Shown here piece by piece: positions 8,628-17,451 of a DNA stretch of 64,000 nt; position 1 is the first letter of the stretch, and each line of letters begins with the position of its first letter. This DNA is from CAVZCC01 sp963773765 (GTDB lineage Bacteria > Actinomycetota > Acidimicrobiia > Acidimicrobiales > Microtrichaceae): assembly GCA_963773765.1 (NCBI GenBank), contig CAVZCC010000006.1, positions 62,001 through 126,000 of the forward strand, in the 5' to 3' direction. Position numbers and translations under genes: made by a program. Under the pieces are notes generated by a model. It searched no databases. It was not told the DNA's origin and worked only from the letters and a program-made list of their open reading frames with translations.

Positions 8628-10150
8628 CCCCGTCGGTGGTGCCGGTCCCGTCCGGGTCACCGGTGCCGTCGGGCGCATCGGCGGCATCGGCCGCGCCGGC
8701 CCGGCGGCGGGCCACGCGGCGGCGGTGGTCCACCGCCATGACCGCCAGTGCCCCCAGGGCCAGGACCAGCGCCGGCAGGTCACCCAGGGCCTGGGCCGGC
8801 GTCGTCCCGTCCAGCCGGGGGACGTCCCGCTCGATCACCTCGCGCTCGGACACGTCGGTCCGTTGGTGGACCCCGCCCGAGGGGTCGATGAACGCGGAGA
8901 ACCCGGTGGGCGCGGCCTGGACCAGCCACCGGCCGGACTCGACCGCCCGCAGCTGGGATGCCGCCACCTGCTGGGTCTGCACCTGGGTGAGCCAGTAGCT
9001 CGAGCCGTTGGTGGGGTTGAGCACCACCTCGCCCCCCTCGCGGACCCCTTCGCGCGACGCGGCGCCCGAAGAAGACCTCCCAGCTGATGGCCACCGCCAT
9101 CGGCCCGGCCGAGGTCGGCACCATGGCCGTCCCGGTGCCGGGGACCTGGTCCCGCTGGGGCAGCGAGCTGCTGACCAGCGGCTCGAACAGGAACCGCATG
9201 GGGACGTACTCGCCGAACGGCACCCGGCGTTCCTTGTCGTAGCGCCCCGTGACCGTGCCGTCCGGGTTGACCACCACCACGTAGTTGGCGAACTGGTCCG
9301 CCCCGACGTCCTCCACCACGCCCACCAGGATCGGTGCGCCGATGCGGGCCGCCTCCGCGGCCAACTCCGTGCGGTACGGGTGCTCGGCGAACGTGCCCGA
9401 GATGTTGATGGCGTTCTCCGGCCACACGACCAGGTCCACGTCGCCGGGGGCGATGGAGCGGGTGGTCTCCAGGTGGCGCTGGTACACCAGCGGGGCCTCC
9501 GCCGCGGAGTAGCGGGTGCCCTGCGGCCCGCCCCCCTGCACGGCGGCGATCCGCACGGTCTCCACCGGGTCGCCCACCGGCCACAGCGCACCGCCCACGG
9601 CCAGCGCAACCACCACCGCCACCACGGCCAGGGCCGGCTGCCAGCGCCGGATGGCGGCCAGGTAGAGCGCGCTGCCCAGCGCGGCGACGGCGCCGCCCAG
9701 CAGCAGTGCACCACCCAGACGGGCCATGGGCAGCAGCGGGGCCCGGGTCTGGGTGTAGGCCAGCACCGACAGGGGCGCCCCCCCGAACGGCGCGTGCCAG
9801 TGGAACCACTCGAACAGGACGACCATGGCGGGCAGGACCACCAACCGGCGGCGGTCGGGCGGACAGATCAGCCCGATCACCCCGGTCATCGGGCCCCACC
9901 CGAACAGGACGCCGATGACGTAGCCGGGGGGAGTCAGCTGGAACATCCACAACGTCGACGGTGCGAACCAGGCCACGCCGACGAGCCAGCTGATGGCGAA
10001 CCGGGTGCGCATGCGCCGGTCGCCGAGCAGGTGGAGCCACAGGGCGATGCCCACCGGGGCCAGGGGCCACCATCCCCACGGCGGCATCGACGCGGCGATG
10101 CACAGGCCGGCGCCGAGGGCACCGAGCACGGTCCACGTCCGGCGTCGCAC
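8605..10150 (-). CDS. lnt: apolipoprotein N-acyltransferase-like protein, Ser at the catalytic Cys position (frameshifted)
   Basis: About 514 residues when repaired. Several N-terminal helices precede a carbon-nitrogen hydrolase domain. The Glu (V-V-W-P-E-N-A) and Lys (R-Y-D-K-E-R-R-V-P-F-G-E-Y-V-P) of the E-K-C triad are present. At the expected Cys, the sequence is A-I-S-W-E-V-F-F; the codon at 9083-9085 reads AGC. The frame breaks just after this, near 9060-9070, by one extra base. It then continues GEVVLNPTNGSSYWLTQVQTQQ to a terminal helix (LPALVLALGALAVMAV). GTG 10150 starts directly before the first helix; GTG 10204 is possible. Lnt N-acylates lipoproteins, so loss of the Cys leaves activity uncertain. 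Confidence 0.75.
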
Positions 10151-10257
10151 GGACCGGATTGTTCCACCCTTCGGCCCGGCGGACCGACTCGGCACGCGCC
10201 TCACCCGCCGGGGCCGTGACGGGCGACGGCCCCGCGGGTCGCGCGATGCTCCCCGGC

Positions 10258-10650
10258 ATGCGTTCCCGCCTGCCCTTCATCGTGCTCGCCCTCGTCGCCG
10301 TCCTGGTCCCCGCCTGCAGCGGGTCCTCCGACGACGCCGCCACCACCGAACCGTCCGACCTGTCCGCAGAGGCGACGGCCGGCAAGGAGGCGGTGGCCGA
10401 CCTCGGTTGCTCCACCTGCCACTCGGTCGACGGCAAGGAGGGGGTCGGTCCCACGTTCAAGGGACTGGCCGGATCCGAGGTGGAGCTGGAGGACGGCTCG
10501 ACCGTCACCGCGGATGAGGCCTACCTCACCCGGTCGATCAACGACCCGAAGGCCCAGGTGGTGGACGGCTTCAACCCGATCATGCCGGAGCGCAAGCTGC
10601 CGGCCGACGAGGTGGCCTCGATCGTCGCCTACCTCAAGGCCCTCGGGTGA
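10258..10650 (+). CDS. membrane-anchored mono-haem cytochrome c (lipoprotein)
   Basis: 130 residues. The N-terminal signal ends V-L-V-P-A-C, a lipobox-like site at Cys20. The haem attachment motif is CSTCH at residues 51-55, and the distal ligand is probably the Met in N-P-I-M-P. The overall layout (GPTFKGLAG, terminal helix DEVASIVAYLKAL) matches small class I cytochromes and the cytochrome domain of cytochrome c oxidase subunit II. First gene of a four-gene plus-strand group for copper and cytochrome functions; its stop overlaps an in-frame GTG of the SCO gene. Probably an electron donor in respiration on the outer face of the membrane. Confidence 0.9.
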   Translation: MRSRLPFIVLALVAVLVPACSGSSDDAATTEPSDLSAEATAGKEAVADLGCSTCHSVDGKEGVGPTFKGLAGSEVELEDGSTVTADEAYLTRSINDPKAQVVDGFNPIMPERKLPADEVASIVAYLKALG

Positions 10651-10727
10651 ACGGTGCCGGACAGGGTGTGACCACAGGCACTGGCCGGCCGGGAACTCGA
10701 CCCGGGGCTCGTTCGACCTACAAGTAC

Positions 10728-11447
10728 ATGGTTGGTCATCGTCGGTGGCGCGTGCGGAGGAGTGGACCGGGCATGGTCTCCGCGACGTTCGCCGTGCTCG
10801 CCGTGTGCGCCATGGGCCTGCTGGCCGCCTGCGGGTCCGACGACTCCGCCACGGAGGGGTCCAGCACCACGACGGCGCCCGACGGCGGGTTCTCCGGCTA
10901 CACCCGTGACCCGGTGCCCTCGGTCAAGGACGTGTCCCTGCCCGCGGCGGACGGGACCACCGTCACCATGCCGGCCTCACAGCCCGGCGGGCTGCGCCTG
11001 GTGTACTTCGGCTACACGAGCTGCCCGGACGTGTGCCCCACCACCATGTCCGACCTCAAGCGTGCACTGGCCTCCCTCCCGGAGGACCAGCGGGCCAGGG
11101 TCCAGATGGACATGGTCACGATCGACCCGGCCCGGGACACCGCCGAGAAGCTGACCGACTACGTCACCACGTTCATCCCCGACGGCACCGCGGTGCGCAC
11201 CGACGACCAGGCCGCCCTGCGGGCCGCCGCCGGCGCGTTCGGTGCGGACTACTCGGTCGAGCCCGGTGCCGACGGCGGGGAACCCGAGGTGTCCCACACC
11301 GCGGAGCTCTACGCCGTGGACGACGCCGGGAACATCGTCATGGTCTGGCCGTTCGGCACGACCTCCAAGGATCTCGGCGAGGACCTCGCCCGCCTGCTGG
11401 GCGGGGACCGACCCACCACCACCACATCCATCGAAGGAGCAACATGA
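10728..11447 (+). CDS. SCO1/SenC-family copper chaperone lipoprotein
   Basis: 239 residues from ATG 10728. SCO proteins load the CuA site of cytochrome c oxidase. A basic n-region and hydrophobic stretch end in the lipobox L-L-A-A-C. The thioredoxin-fold core has F-G-Y-T-S-C-P-D-V-C-P (Cys99 and Cys103) and the downstream copper-ligand His in V-S-H-T-A-E-L-Y. Other in-frame starts exist at GTG 10647 (overlapping the cytochrome stop) and ATG 10773 (GGAGGA 11 nt upstream); 10728 is chosen because it gives a positively charged n-region of normal length. The 3' end overlaps the PCu(A)C gene by ATGA. Confidence 0.9.
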   Translation: MVGHRRWRVRRSGPGMVSATFAVLAVCAMGLLAACGSDDSATEGSSTTTAPDGGFSGYTRDPVPSVKDVSLPAADGTTVTMPASQPGGLRLVYFGYTSCPDVCPTTMSDLKRALASLPEDQRARVQMDMVTIDPARDTAEKLTDYVTTFIPDGTAVRTDDQAALRAAAGAFGADYSVEPGADGGEPEVSHTAELYAVDDAGNIVMVWPFGTTSKDLGEDLARLLGGDRPTTTTSIEGAT

Positions 11448-12055
11448 TGAAGCAGAACCGTCGCACCCTGAGCCGGGCTGCCTGGTCGTTCGCCGCGCTG
11501 GCACTGCTGGTGCCCGTCCTGCTGGCCGGCTGCGGCAACGACGACGAGACCGCCGACGAGACGACGACCACGACCGAGGAAGCGACGTCGACCGCCCCCG
11601 AGGTGTCCGACGTCTGGGCCCGGCAGGTCCAGGACCGCGGAGCGGTCTACATGGTGATCAAGGGCGGCTCCGAGGCGGACGCCCTGACCAAGGCTGAGGT
11701 GCCCGCCGACATCGCCGGCACGGTGGAGATCCACGAGACGGTCATGGCCGACGAGGGTTCCTCCACCACCATGGGCGAGATGGGATCCGAGGAGAGCACC
11801 ACGACGACCATGGGAGACATGGCCGGCGGGGAAGGGTCCTCCACCACCATGGGTGAGGCGATGCAGATGGAGATGAAGCCGGTCGACAAGATCGACATCC
11901 CCGCGGGCGGTACGGTGGAGCTCAAGCCCGGCGGCTACCACGTCATGCTCCTGGACGTGAAGAAGACCCTGAACCCGGGTGACACGTTCGACGTGACGCT
12001 GACCTTCGAGAAGGCCGGCACCCAGACGGTGACCGCAGAGGTCCGGGAGGCCTGA
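11444..12055 (+). CDS. PCu(A)C copper chaperone with Met-rich insertion
   Basis: 203 residues, start ATG 11444 after AAGGAG, overlapping the SCO stop. Lipobox L-L-A-G-C at residue 30. The PCu(A)C domain delivers Cu(I) to the CuA site. Its ligands are visible as His97 and Met101 (VEIHETVM) and His166 and Met168 (GGYHVM). Between them, residues about 106-138 form an insert made of three imperfect repeats of S-S/T-T-T-M-G-E/D followed by AMQMEMKPVDK. The insert is rich in Met, Glu and Thr and is absent from ordinary PCu(A)C domains of about 150 residues. Extra Cu(I) binding by this insert is an inference. Confidence 0.9.
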   Translation: MMKQNRRTLSRAAWSFAALALLVPVLLAGCGNDDETADETTTTTEEATSTAPEVSDVWARQVQDRGAVYMVIKGGSEADALTKAEVPADIAGTVEIHETVMADEGSSTTMGEMGSEESTTTTMGDMAGGEGSSTTMGEAMQMEMKPVDKIDIPAGGTVELKPGGYHVMLLDVKKTLNPGDTFDVTLTFEKAGTQTVTAEVREA

Positions 12056-12063
12056 GACACAAG

Positions 12064-12474
12064 ATGATCCGCCGTGACCGAACCCGCTCCCGGTCGTCCG
12101 TCGTGGCGGGTCTGGTCGCACTCGTCGCACTGGTCGTGCTGCTCCCCGCCTGTGGCGGGGAGCAGCAGGCCAAGGTCGAGGTGGTGGACGAGGCCAAGTC
12201 CGTCACCCACGACTACGTCATCCCCTACGGGACCGCGAACCGGATCGCGGGCGGGGAGAAGATCGAGATCGTGCCCCAGACGCTGGACGTGCAGGTGGGC
12301 GACGTGATCCGCATCACCAACGACGACGGCTTCGGGTCACAGGTGGGGATCTTCCACGTGGGGGCGGGCGAGACCGTCACCATGAAGTTCACCACCCCGG
12401 GCAAGCTCACGGGCGCGTGCGACGTGCACCCCAGCGGCGAGTTCACGATCAACGTGCAGGAGAAGTCGGCCTGA
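12064..12474 (+). CDS. cupredoxin-like lipoprotein
   Basis: 136 residues. A basic N-terminus and a hydrophobic signal end in L-L-P-A-C (Cys30). The rest is a single cupredoxin domain: VQVGDVIRITNDDGFG, HVGAGETVTMKF, and a C-terminal G-A-C-D-V-H-P-S-G-E-F. Cys119 and His122 sit where the type 1 copper ligands are expected. No Met axial ligand follows in the usual place, and the first His is displaced (His98). It follows the copper chaperone by 8 bp and is probably the last gene of the operon. A role as copper store or electron carrier is inferred. Confidence 0.8.
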   Translation: MIRRDRTRSRSSVVAGLVALVALVVLLPACGGEQQAKVEVVDEAKSVTHDYVIPYGTANRIAGGEKIEIVPQTLDVQVGDVIRITNDDGFGSQVGIFHVGAGETVTMKFTTPGKLTGACDVHPSGEFTINVQEKSA

Positions 12475-12484
12475 GGCTGCCGGC

Positions 12485-13883
12485 TCAGGCCGGCGACACC
12501 AGCTCCCGGGCCGCGGTGCGGCCCTGGCGGATGCAGGCCGGGATGCCCAGGCCCCGCACCGCCGCCCCCGTCACCCGGACGTTGGGCGCATCCTGGCCCA
12601 GGGCCGCGTCCATGCGGTCCATCCGCTCCAGGTGGCCGACGGTGTACTGGGCGAAGCCCTCCCGCCACCGTGAGATGCGGGTGGCGACCGGCCCGGCGGT
12701 GATGCCCATGGTGGTGGCCAGGTCGGCCCGCAGCCCGGCCAGCAGCTCGTCGTCGTCCAGCGTGATGCCGCGCTCGTCGCCGATGTGGCCGGCGGACACC
12801 CGCAGGATCACATGGCGTCCGTCGTCCCAGTGGGCCCACTTGGACGACCCCCAGGACGCCGCGGTCAGCAGGAGTCCCGCGTCGCGGGGGACCAGGAACC
12901 CGGAGGCGTCCAGCGCACACGGGACGTCGGCCCGGAGGTAGGCCAGCGTCACCAGGGTGACCGAGCAGTACTCGACCTCGTCCAGGACCGCGGCCGCCGG
13001 CCGGCTGAGGTGGCGCACCAGCGACGCCGCGGCCCGGGCCGGGGTGGCGACGACGACCCCGTCGGCCTCGATCCGCTCGGTGCGGTCCATCCCGTGCAGG
13101 ACCCCCACGACGAGCGTCCCGTCCGCTCCGGGGACGACCCCGGTGACGGTGGCCCCGGTGTGGATGGTGACGCCGCGTTCACGGCACCGGTCGGCCAGCA
13201 CGTCGATGAGGGTCCCCGTCCCGCTGCGCAGGCCGTGGAACACCGGCCCGGTCGGGGGCGCGGCGGCCCGGCGTCGCCGCAGGGCGAGGGTGAGGCTGTC
13301 GCCGTCGGCGGCGGCCTCGGCCAGCTGCGGTGTCACCGCGGCCAGGCTCAGCTGCTCCACGTCCCCGGCGTTGATGCCCCCGACCAGGGGGCCGACCACG
13401 TGGTCCACCAGCTCCCGGCCGAAGTGCTGGGCCAGGTAGGGCCCGATGGCCACGTCCCGGTCCGGGGCCGGGCCCCGGAGGTCGACCTCGGCGCCGGCCG
13501 CCTGCAGGCCCTGCTCGCTGAGGATCCCGGTGTCGGCCAGGTCCTGGGGGTCCAGCGGCACGCCGAGGACGTGCTGGGTGGGGAAGAAACGCAGCTCCCC
13601 GTCCACGTACACCTTGGCCCGGCCCGACCGCGGGCTGGGTGAACTCGGCGTCCAGGCCGAGCTCGCGGCACAGGTCGACGGCCTCGGGTACCCGGGCCAG
13701 GAACGCGTCCGCCCCCTCGTCGATGGTCACCGGTCCGTCGGGGAGCTCGAGCGGAGAGGTGCGGATCTTGCCGCCCAGCCGCTCCTCCGCCTCCAGCACC
13801 GTGACCTCGGCGCCCAGGCCGACGGCCTCCCAGGCCGCGGCCAGTCCCGTGATGCCCCCACCGATGACGACCAACCTGGTCAT
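12485..13883 (-). CDS. hemY: protoporphyrinogen/coproporphyrinogen oxidase (frameshifted)
   Basis: About 465 residues when repaired. FAD-dependent oxidase of haem synthesis. The Rossmann dinucleotide motif is V-V-I-G-G-G-I-T-G-L-A-A-A, followed by LEAEERLGGKIRT. The larger C-terminal part continues in another frame from KVYVDGELRFFPT through the substrate domain to N-V-R-V-T-G-A-A-V-R-G-L-G-I-P. One extra base at about 13628-13629 separates F-T-Q-P-A and S-G-R-A-K-V-Y. The start ATG overlaps the ferrochelatase stop (ATGA), making it the third gene of hemE-hemH-hemY. In actinobacteria this enzyme usually acts on coproporphyrinogen III. Confidence 0.9.
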
Positions 13884-14812
13884 GTGACCTCCCGGATCCG
13901 TCCGGCCAGTGCGGCCATCACCGCGGGGTCGTCGTTGACCACGTCGGTGCGGGCGAAGGCCAGGCCGACCGCGGACGCGATGCCGGCCGCCTCGATGTCC
14001 AGGTCGTAGAGGACCTCCAGGTGGTCCGAGGTGAACCCCTGGGGCACCACCAGGATCCCGTCGGACCGGCCGGTGCCGGCCAGGTCGCGGATGATGTCCA
14101 GGATGTCGGGGCCGCGCCACGGCTCGGGCGTCCGCCCGGCCGACTGCCACCCCAGGCCCCAGTCCGCCCACCGGCCCAACCCGGCCGCGCCCGCGATGGC
14201 GGCGGCCGAGGCCCACAGCTCGTCGGGGTAGGGGTCGTCCACCAGCACCCGTTCGGGCAGGGAGTGGGCGGTGAACACCACCTTGGTCCGCTCCGGGAGC
14301 CGGGCCAGGTGGGCCCGCACCGATGCCGCCTGGTGGGCCACGAACGCGGGTTCCAGGTGCCAGTCCCGGATGCCGGTGAACTCCAGGCCGGCCTCCGCCG
14401 CGGCCGCGCCGGCGCGCTCGTGGTACTGGCCCACGCTGAACCCGGAGTAGTGCGGGGCCAGCACCAGGCCCACCACACGGTCGACCCCGTCGGCGGCGAG
14501 CGCGGCCACGCCGTCCTCCACGAACGGTGCGGCGTGCTTCTGGCCCAGCCGGACCACGAAGCGTCCGGGCTCGGCGGCCTCCAGCGCGGCGGCGATGGCG
14601 TCGAGCTGCGCCGCCGTACGCCGGGCCAGGGGGGAGATCCCGCCGATGGCGTCGTAGCGGGCGGTCAGCTCGGCCAGGAGCTCCGGGGTGGGTGGCCGTC
14701 CCCGGCGGATGTGGGTGTAGTAGGACGGCACGTCCTCCGGCCGGGCCGGGGTGCCGTAGGCCATCACGACCACGCCGACCCGGCCCCGCCCGCCCGTGGG
14801 GACGGCCGTCAT
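13880..14812 (-). CDS. hemH: ferrochelatase
   Basis: 310 residues. Inserts Fe(II) into the porphyrin (coproporphyrin in the actinobacterial route) in the cytoplasm. The N-terminus VGVVVMAYGTPARPEDVPSYYTHIR is typical, as are APHYSGFSVGQY, the catalytic H-S-L-P-E, and the metal-site Glu in F-T-S-D-H-L-E-V-L-Y-D-L-D. Start ATG 14812 overlaps the hemE stop (ATGA), and the stop overlaps the hemY start in the same way, so the three are tightly coupled. Confidence 0.93.
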   Translation of the reverse strand: MTAVPTGGRGRVGVVVMAYGTPARPEDVPSYYTHIRRGRPPTPELLAELTARYDAIGGISPLARRTAAQLDAIAAALEAAEPGRFVVRLGQKHAAPFVEDGVAALAADGVDRVVGLVLAPHYSGFSVGQYHERAGAAAAEAGLEFTGIRDWHLEPAFVAHQAASVRAHLARLPERTKVVFTAHSLPERVLVDDPYPDELWASAAAIAGAAGLGRWADWGLGWQSAGRTPEPWRGPDILDIIRDLAGTGRSDGILVVPQGFTSDHLEVLYDLDIEAAGIASAVGLAFARTDVVNDDPAVMAALAGRIREVT

Positions 14813-15870
14813 GCCGGGCTCCAGGCGTGCACCAGCTCCACCACCCGCTCCAGCGTCGCGGGGTCCGTCTCGGGCAGGACGCCGTGTCCCAGGTTGAACA
14901 CGTGGGCGCGGCCCCCGCCCCGTCGCAGGACGTCGAGGGCCTCCGCCTCGGTCGCCGCCCACCCCGCGGCCACCACCGCGGGGTCCAGGTTGCCCTGCAG
15001 CGTGGTCCCGGCCGGGACCCTGTCGCGGGCCGCGTCCAGGGGCGTGCGCCAGTCCACGCCCACGACGTCCGCCCCGGCCGACGCCATGAGACCCAGCAGC
15101 TCGCCGGTGGAGACACCGAAGTGGATGCGGGGCACCCCGAGGTCCGCCACCGCGTCCAGGACCTTGGTGCTGGCCGGCAGGACGAACCGCTCGTAGTGCT
15201 GCGGTGACAGTGCTCCGGCCCAGGAGTCGAACAGCTGCACGGCCGCAGCGCCCTCGGCCACCTGCGAGCGCAGGGAGGCGATGGCCAGGTCCGCCAGACG
15301 GTCCAACAGGTCGAACCACAGCGACTCGTCGGAGTGCATCAGGGCCTTGGTGCGCACGTAGGTGCGCGACGGCCGCCCTTCCAGCAGGTAGCTGGCAACG
15401 GTGAACGGCGCCCCGGCGAAGGCGATGAGGGGCACCGGCAGGTCGCGCACCAGGTTGCGGACCGTCTCCAGCACGTACGGGGTGTCGGCCTCCGGGTCCA
15501 GGGGGCGGAGCCGGTCCAGGTCGGCCCGGCCCGCGAACGGCTCCTCCACCACGGGCCCGACCCCGGGGGCGATGTCCACCCCGAAGCCGATGGCGTGCAC
15601 CGGCGTCATGATGTCCGAGTAGAGGATGGCCGCGTCCACGCCGTAGCGGCGGACGGGCTGCAGGGTGATCTCGGTGGCCAGGTCGGCATCCGCGATCGCA
15701 CGGAGGATCGTGCCGCTGCCCCGGATGGAGCGGTACTCCGGCAGGGACCGGCCGGCCTGGCGCATGAACCACACCGGGGTGTGGTCGGCGTCCTGTCCGC
15801 GGCAGGTCCGGATGAACGCCGAGTCCGCGTGGGGGGTGGCCGGGCGGGCGTTCTGGTGGGGGGCCGACAT
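14809..15870 (-). CDS. hemE: uroporphyrinogen decarboxylase
   Basis: 353 residues. Converts uroporphyrinogen III to coproporphyrinogen III. Signature 1 is V-W-F-M-R-Q-A-G-R-S-L-P-E-Y, with the substrate-binding Arg. Then come A-I-L-Y-S-D-I-M-T-P with the conserved Asp, and the C-terminal L-Q-G-N-L-D-P and N-L-G-H-G-V-L-P-E-T. First gene of the minus-strand haem operon, with about 60 bp to the divergent small gene. It leads an operon that converges on the copper-chaperone operon. Confidence 0.95.
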   Translation of the reverse strand: MSAPHQNARPATPHADSAFIRTCRGQDADHTPVWFMRQAGRSLPEYRSIRGSGTILRAIADADLATEITLQPVRRYGVDAAILYSDIMTPVHAIGFGVDIAPGVGPVVEEPFAGRADLDRLRPLDPEADTPYVLETVRNLVRDLPVPLIAFAGAPFTVASYLLEGRPSRTYVRTKALMHSDESLWFDLLDRLADLAIASLRSQVAEGAAAVQLFDSWAGALSPQHYERFVLPASTKVLDAVADLGVPRIHFGVSTGELLGLMASAGADVVGVDWRTPLDAARDRVPAGTTLQGNLDPAVVAAGWAATEAEALDVLRRGGGRAHVFNLGHGVLPETDPATLERVVELVHAWSPA

Positions 15871-15932
15871 CGTGGCTCAGTCAACCATGACCCGTCGGTC
15901 CCGCCCCACCCGGGCCGCCGTAGGGTGCTCCC

Positions 15933-16187
15933 ATGCGCCGCTCCATCGACGACGACCAGGTGCCGCTTCCCCCGAGCGACGACGCCGAGGACCTGACGGC
16001 GGTGAACTGGGCGGTGTCCATCTGTGACGACTACGACGACGCCGGTCCCCGCCTGCAGCTGACGGTGGAGGAGGTGGGCAGTCCCGGGACCGGCATGGTG
16101 GCGCACCTGGACCCGGGCCGGGCCCGCCGCCTGCGACTGGCCCTGGCCACCGCACTCAAGGAGATCGGCGAGGACACCGGCCGCTGA
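15933..16187 (+). CDS. small acidic protein of unknown function
   Basis: 84 residues, starting M-R-R-S-I-D-D-D-Q-V-P. It is acidic in its first half (DDYDDAGPR) and ends in an Arg-rich helix (RARRLRLALATALKEIGED). It has no signal or membrane segment. The codon pattern is GC-rich at third positions, like its neighbours, and the gene fits the gap between two divergent or convergent genes without overlap, supporting that it is real. I do not recognise it. Confidence 0.5.
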   Translation: MRRSIDDDQVPLPPSDDAEDLTAVNWAVSICDDYDDAGPRLQLTVEEVGSPGTGMVAHLDPGRARRLRLALATALKEIGEDTGR

Positions 16188-16208
16188 GGCGGGCACCCGG
16201 GGGCACAG

Positions 16209-17201
16209 TCACCCGGGTGGCTGCGTCGTGTCGGGGACGGTCGTGTCGGGGACGGTCGTGTCGGGGACGGTCGTGTCGACGGGCCCCGCCGCACCGAGGC
16301 AGTCCTGCAGCCACTCCAGCACCAGGTCGAGGGGCAGGTCCGTCCCCACCGTCCCGTGGTCGGCCCCGTTCAGGACCACCAGCCGGGAACGTGCGCCGAC
16401 CTGGTCGGCCGCGGCCTGGAAGCGTGCGCCGACCCCGGGTGGGACCACCCAGTCCTCCGTGCCGTAGATGCCGAGCACCGGCGGGTCGTCCCGGTCCAGG
16501 AAGCTGACCGGCTCCGCGTTCTGGGGCACGGCGCACCAGCTGAACGGGTCGCAGCCCAGGAACAGGTTCACCGAGGCGCGGTAGAGGTCCCCGACGGCAG
16601 CGAGGGAGGCCGGCTCCAGGGCACCGGCCACGTTGAGCACCCCCGCTACCCGGACCTCGGTCCCTGCCAGCGGGCCCATGTCGGGCTCGTCCAGGGCCAG
16701 GCCCGCCGTCAGGGCGGTGTGGCCCCCCGAGGAATAGCCACCCACCACGATCCGGGTGGGGTCCAGGCGCAGGTCTCCGGCATGGGTCGCCAACCACGAG
16801 ACTGCCGTCTCCAGATCCTGCACCTGTCGGGGGTGTGGCGCGGGGTCGGTGGCGGCCCGGAGGTCGATCGAGGCCAGGGCGATGCCGTGCGCCGGCAGGC
16901 CCCGGAGGGGCGGGGGGATCTCGGTGCGGTTTCCCTGGACCCACGCCCCACCGTGGACGAACACCACCACCGGCCAGGGCCCGGCGCCATCGGGGACGAC
17001 CAGGTCGAGCAGGTGCACGGGGAGCGGCCCGTACCGGAGTGCCTGCCCACCGTCGGAGGAGGTGGCGGTCGGGGTCCCGCCCGGGGCGACTGCCGGTGGC
17101 GAGGTGCACCCGGTGGTCGCGCCGGCCACCAGCATCACCGTCAGCGCCAGGGCTGCGGCGCCCGTCCGTCCACGCACTGCGAATCCGTGTCCGTGGTCCA
17201 T
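16209..17201 (-). CDS. alpha/beta-hydrolase lipoprotein (carboxylesterase/BD-FAE-like)
   Basis: 330 residues. A signal with lipobox-like A-T-T-G-C precedes an alpha/beta-hydrolase fold. The oxyanion motif is V-F-V-H-G-G-A-W-V, the nucleophile elbow is V-G-G-Y-S-S-G-G-H, the acid is in Y-G-T-E-D-W, and the catalytic His is in G-A-D-H-G-T. The layout resembles hormone-sensitive-lipase and feruloyl-esterase-like exported esterases. The C-terminus is a repetitive V-P-D-T-T tail encoded by 15-bp repeats. It is divergent from the first double-TetR regulator, whose upstream palindrome may also control it. Substrate unknown. Confidence 0.8.
   Translation of the reverse strand: MDHGHGFAVRGRTGAAALALTVMLVAGATTGCTSPPAVAPGGTPTATSSDGGQALRYGPLPVHLLDLVVPDGAGPWPVVVFVHGGAWVQGNRTEIPPPLRGLPAHGIALASIDLRAATDPAPHPRQVQDLETAVSWLATHAGDLRLDPTRIVVGGYSSGGHTALTAGLALDEPDMGPLAGTEVRVAGVLNVAGALEPASLAAVGDLYRASVNLFLGCDPFSWCAVPQNAEPVSFLDRDDPPVLGIYGTEDWVVPPGVGARFQAAADQVGARSRLVVLNGADHGTVGTDLPLDLVLEWLQDCLGAAGPVDTTVPDTTVPDTTVPDTTQPPG
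16225..16281. repeat. 15-bp tandem repeat at the 3' end of the hydrolase gene
   Basis: Three perfect copies of GTCGTGTCGGGGACG (16225, 16240 and 16255) and a partial fourth. Being a multiple of three, the array encodes V-P-D-T-T repeats on the minus strand, close to the hydrolase C-terminus, without breaking its frame. It is a probable site of length variation. Confidence 0.9.
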
Positions 17202-17397
17202 TCGTGCTCCCTCCCGATGTCGGGAGGGGCGCGATGAACCTGTCGGCGGACCGGGTCGAGGGGATGGTTCGTCCCCCCATCCCGGTCCTCGACCGGTGTG
17301 TCGTCCTCTCCCAAGAACGCTGTGGGCATCTTGCCCCCCGGGGGATGGCGGCAGGCATGCGGTGTGGGTCCGGAGACACGAATACGTACTTCACGTA

Positions 17398-17411
17398 CGA
17401 ACGATCGCTCG
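17398..17411. promoter_or_regulatory. operator-like palindrome upstream of the first double-TetR gene
   Basis: CGAACGATCGCTCG matches 13 of 14 bases of the perfect palindrome found upstream of the paralogous second regulator (18865-18878). It lies 41 bp before ATG 17452, in the divergent region between the hydrolase and regulator genes. This is the place and symmetry expected of a TetR-family autoregulatory operator. Binding is inferred, not shown. Confidence 0.55.
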
Positions 17412-17451
17412 GTAGGCTGACCTCTCGTCAACCGCTTGGAGAGGCAGGGTG

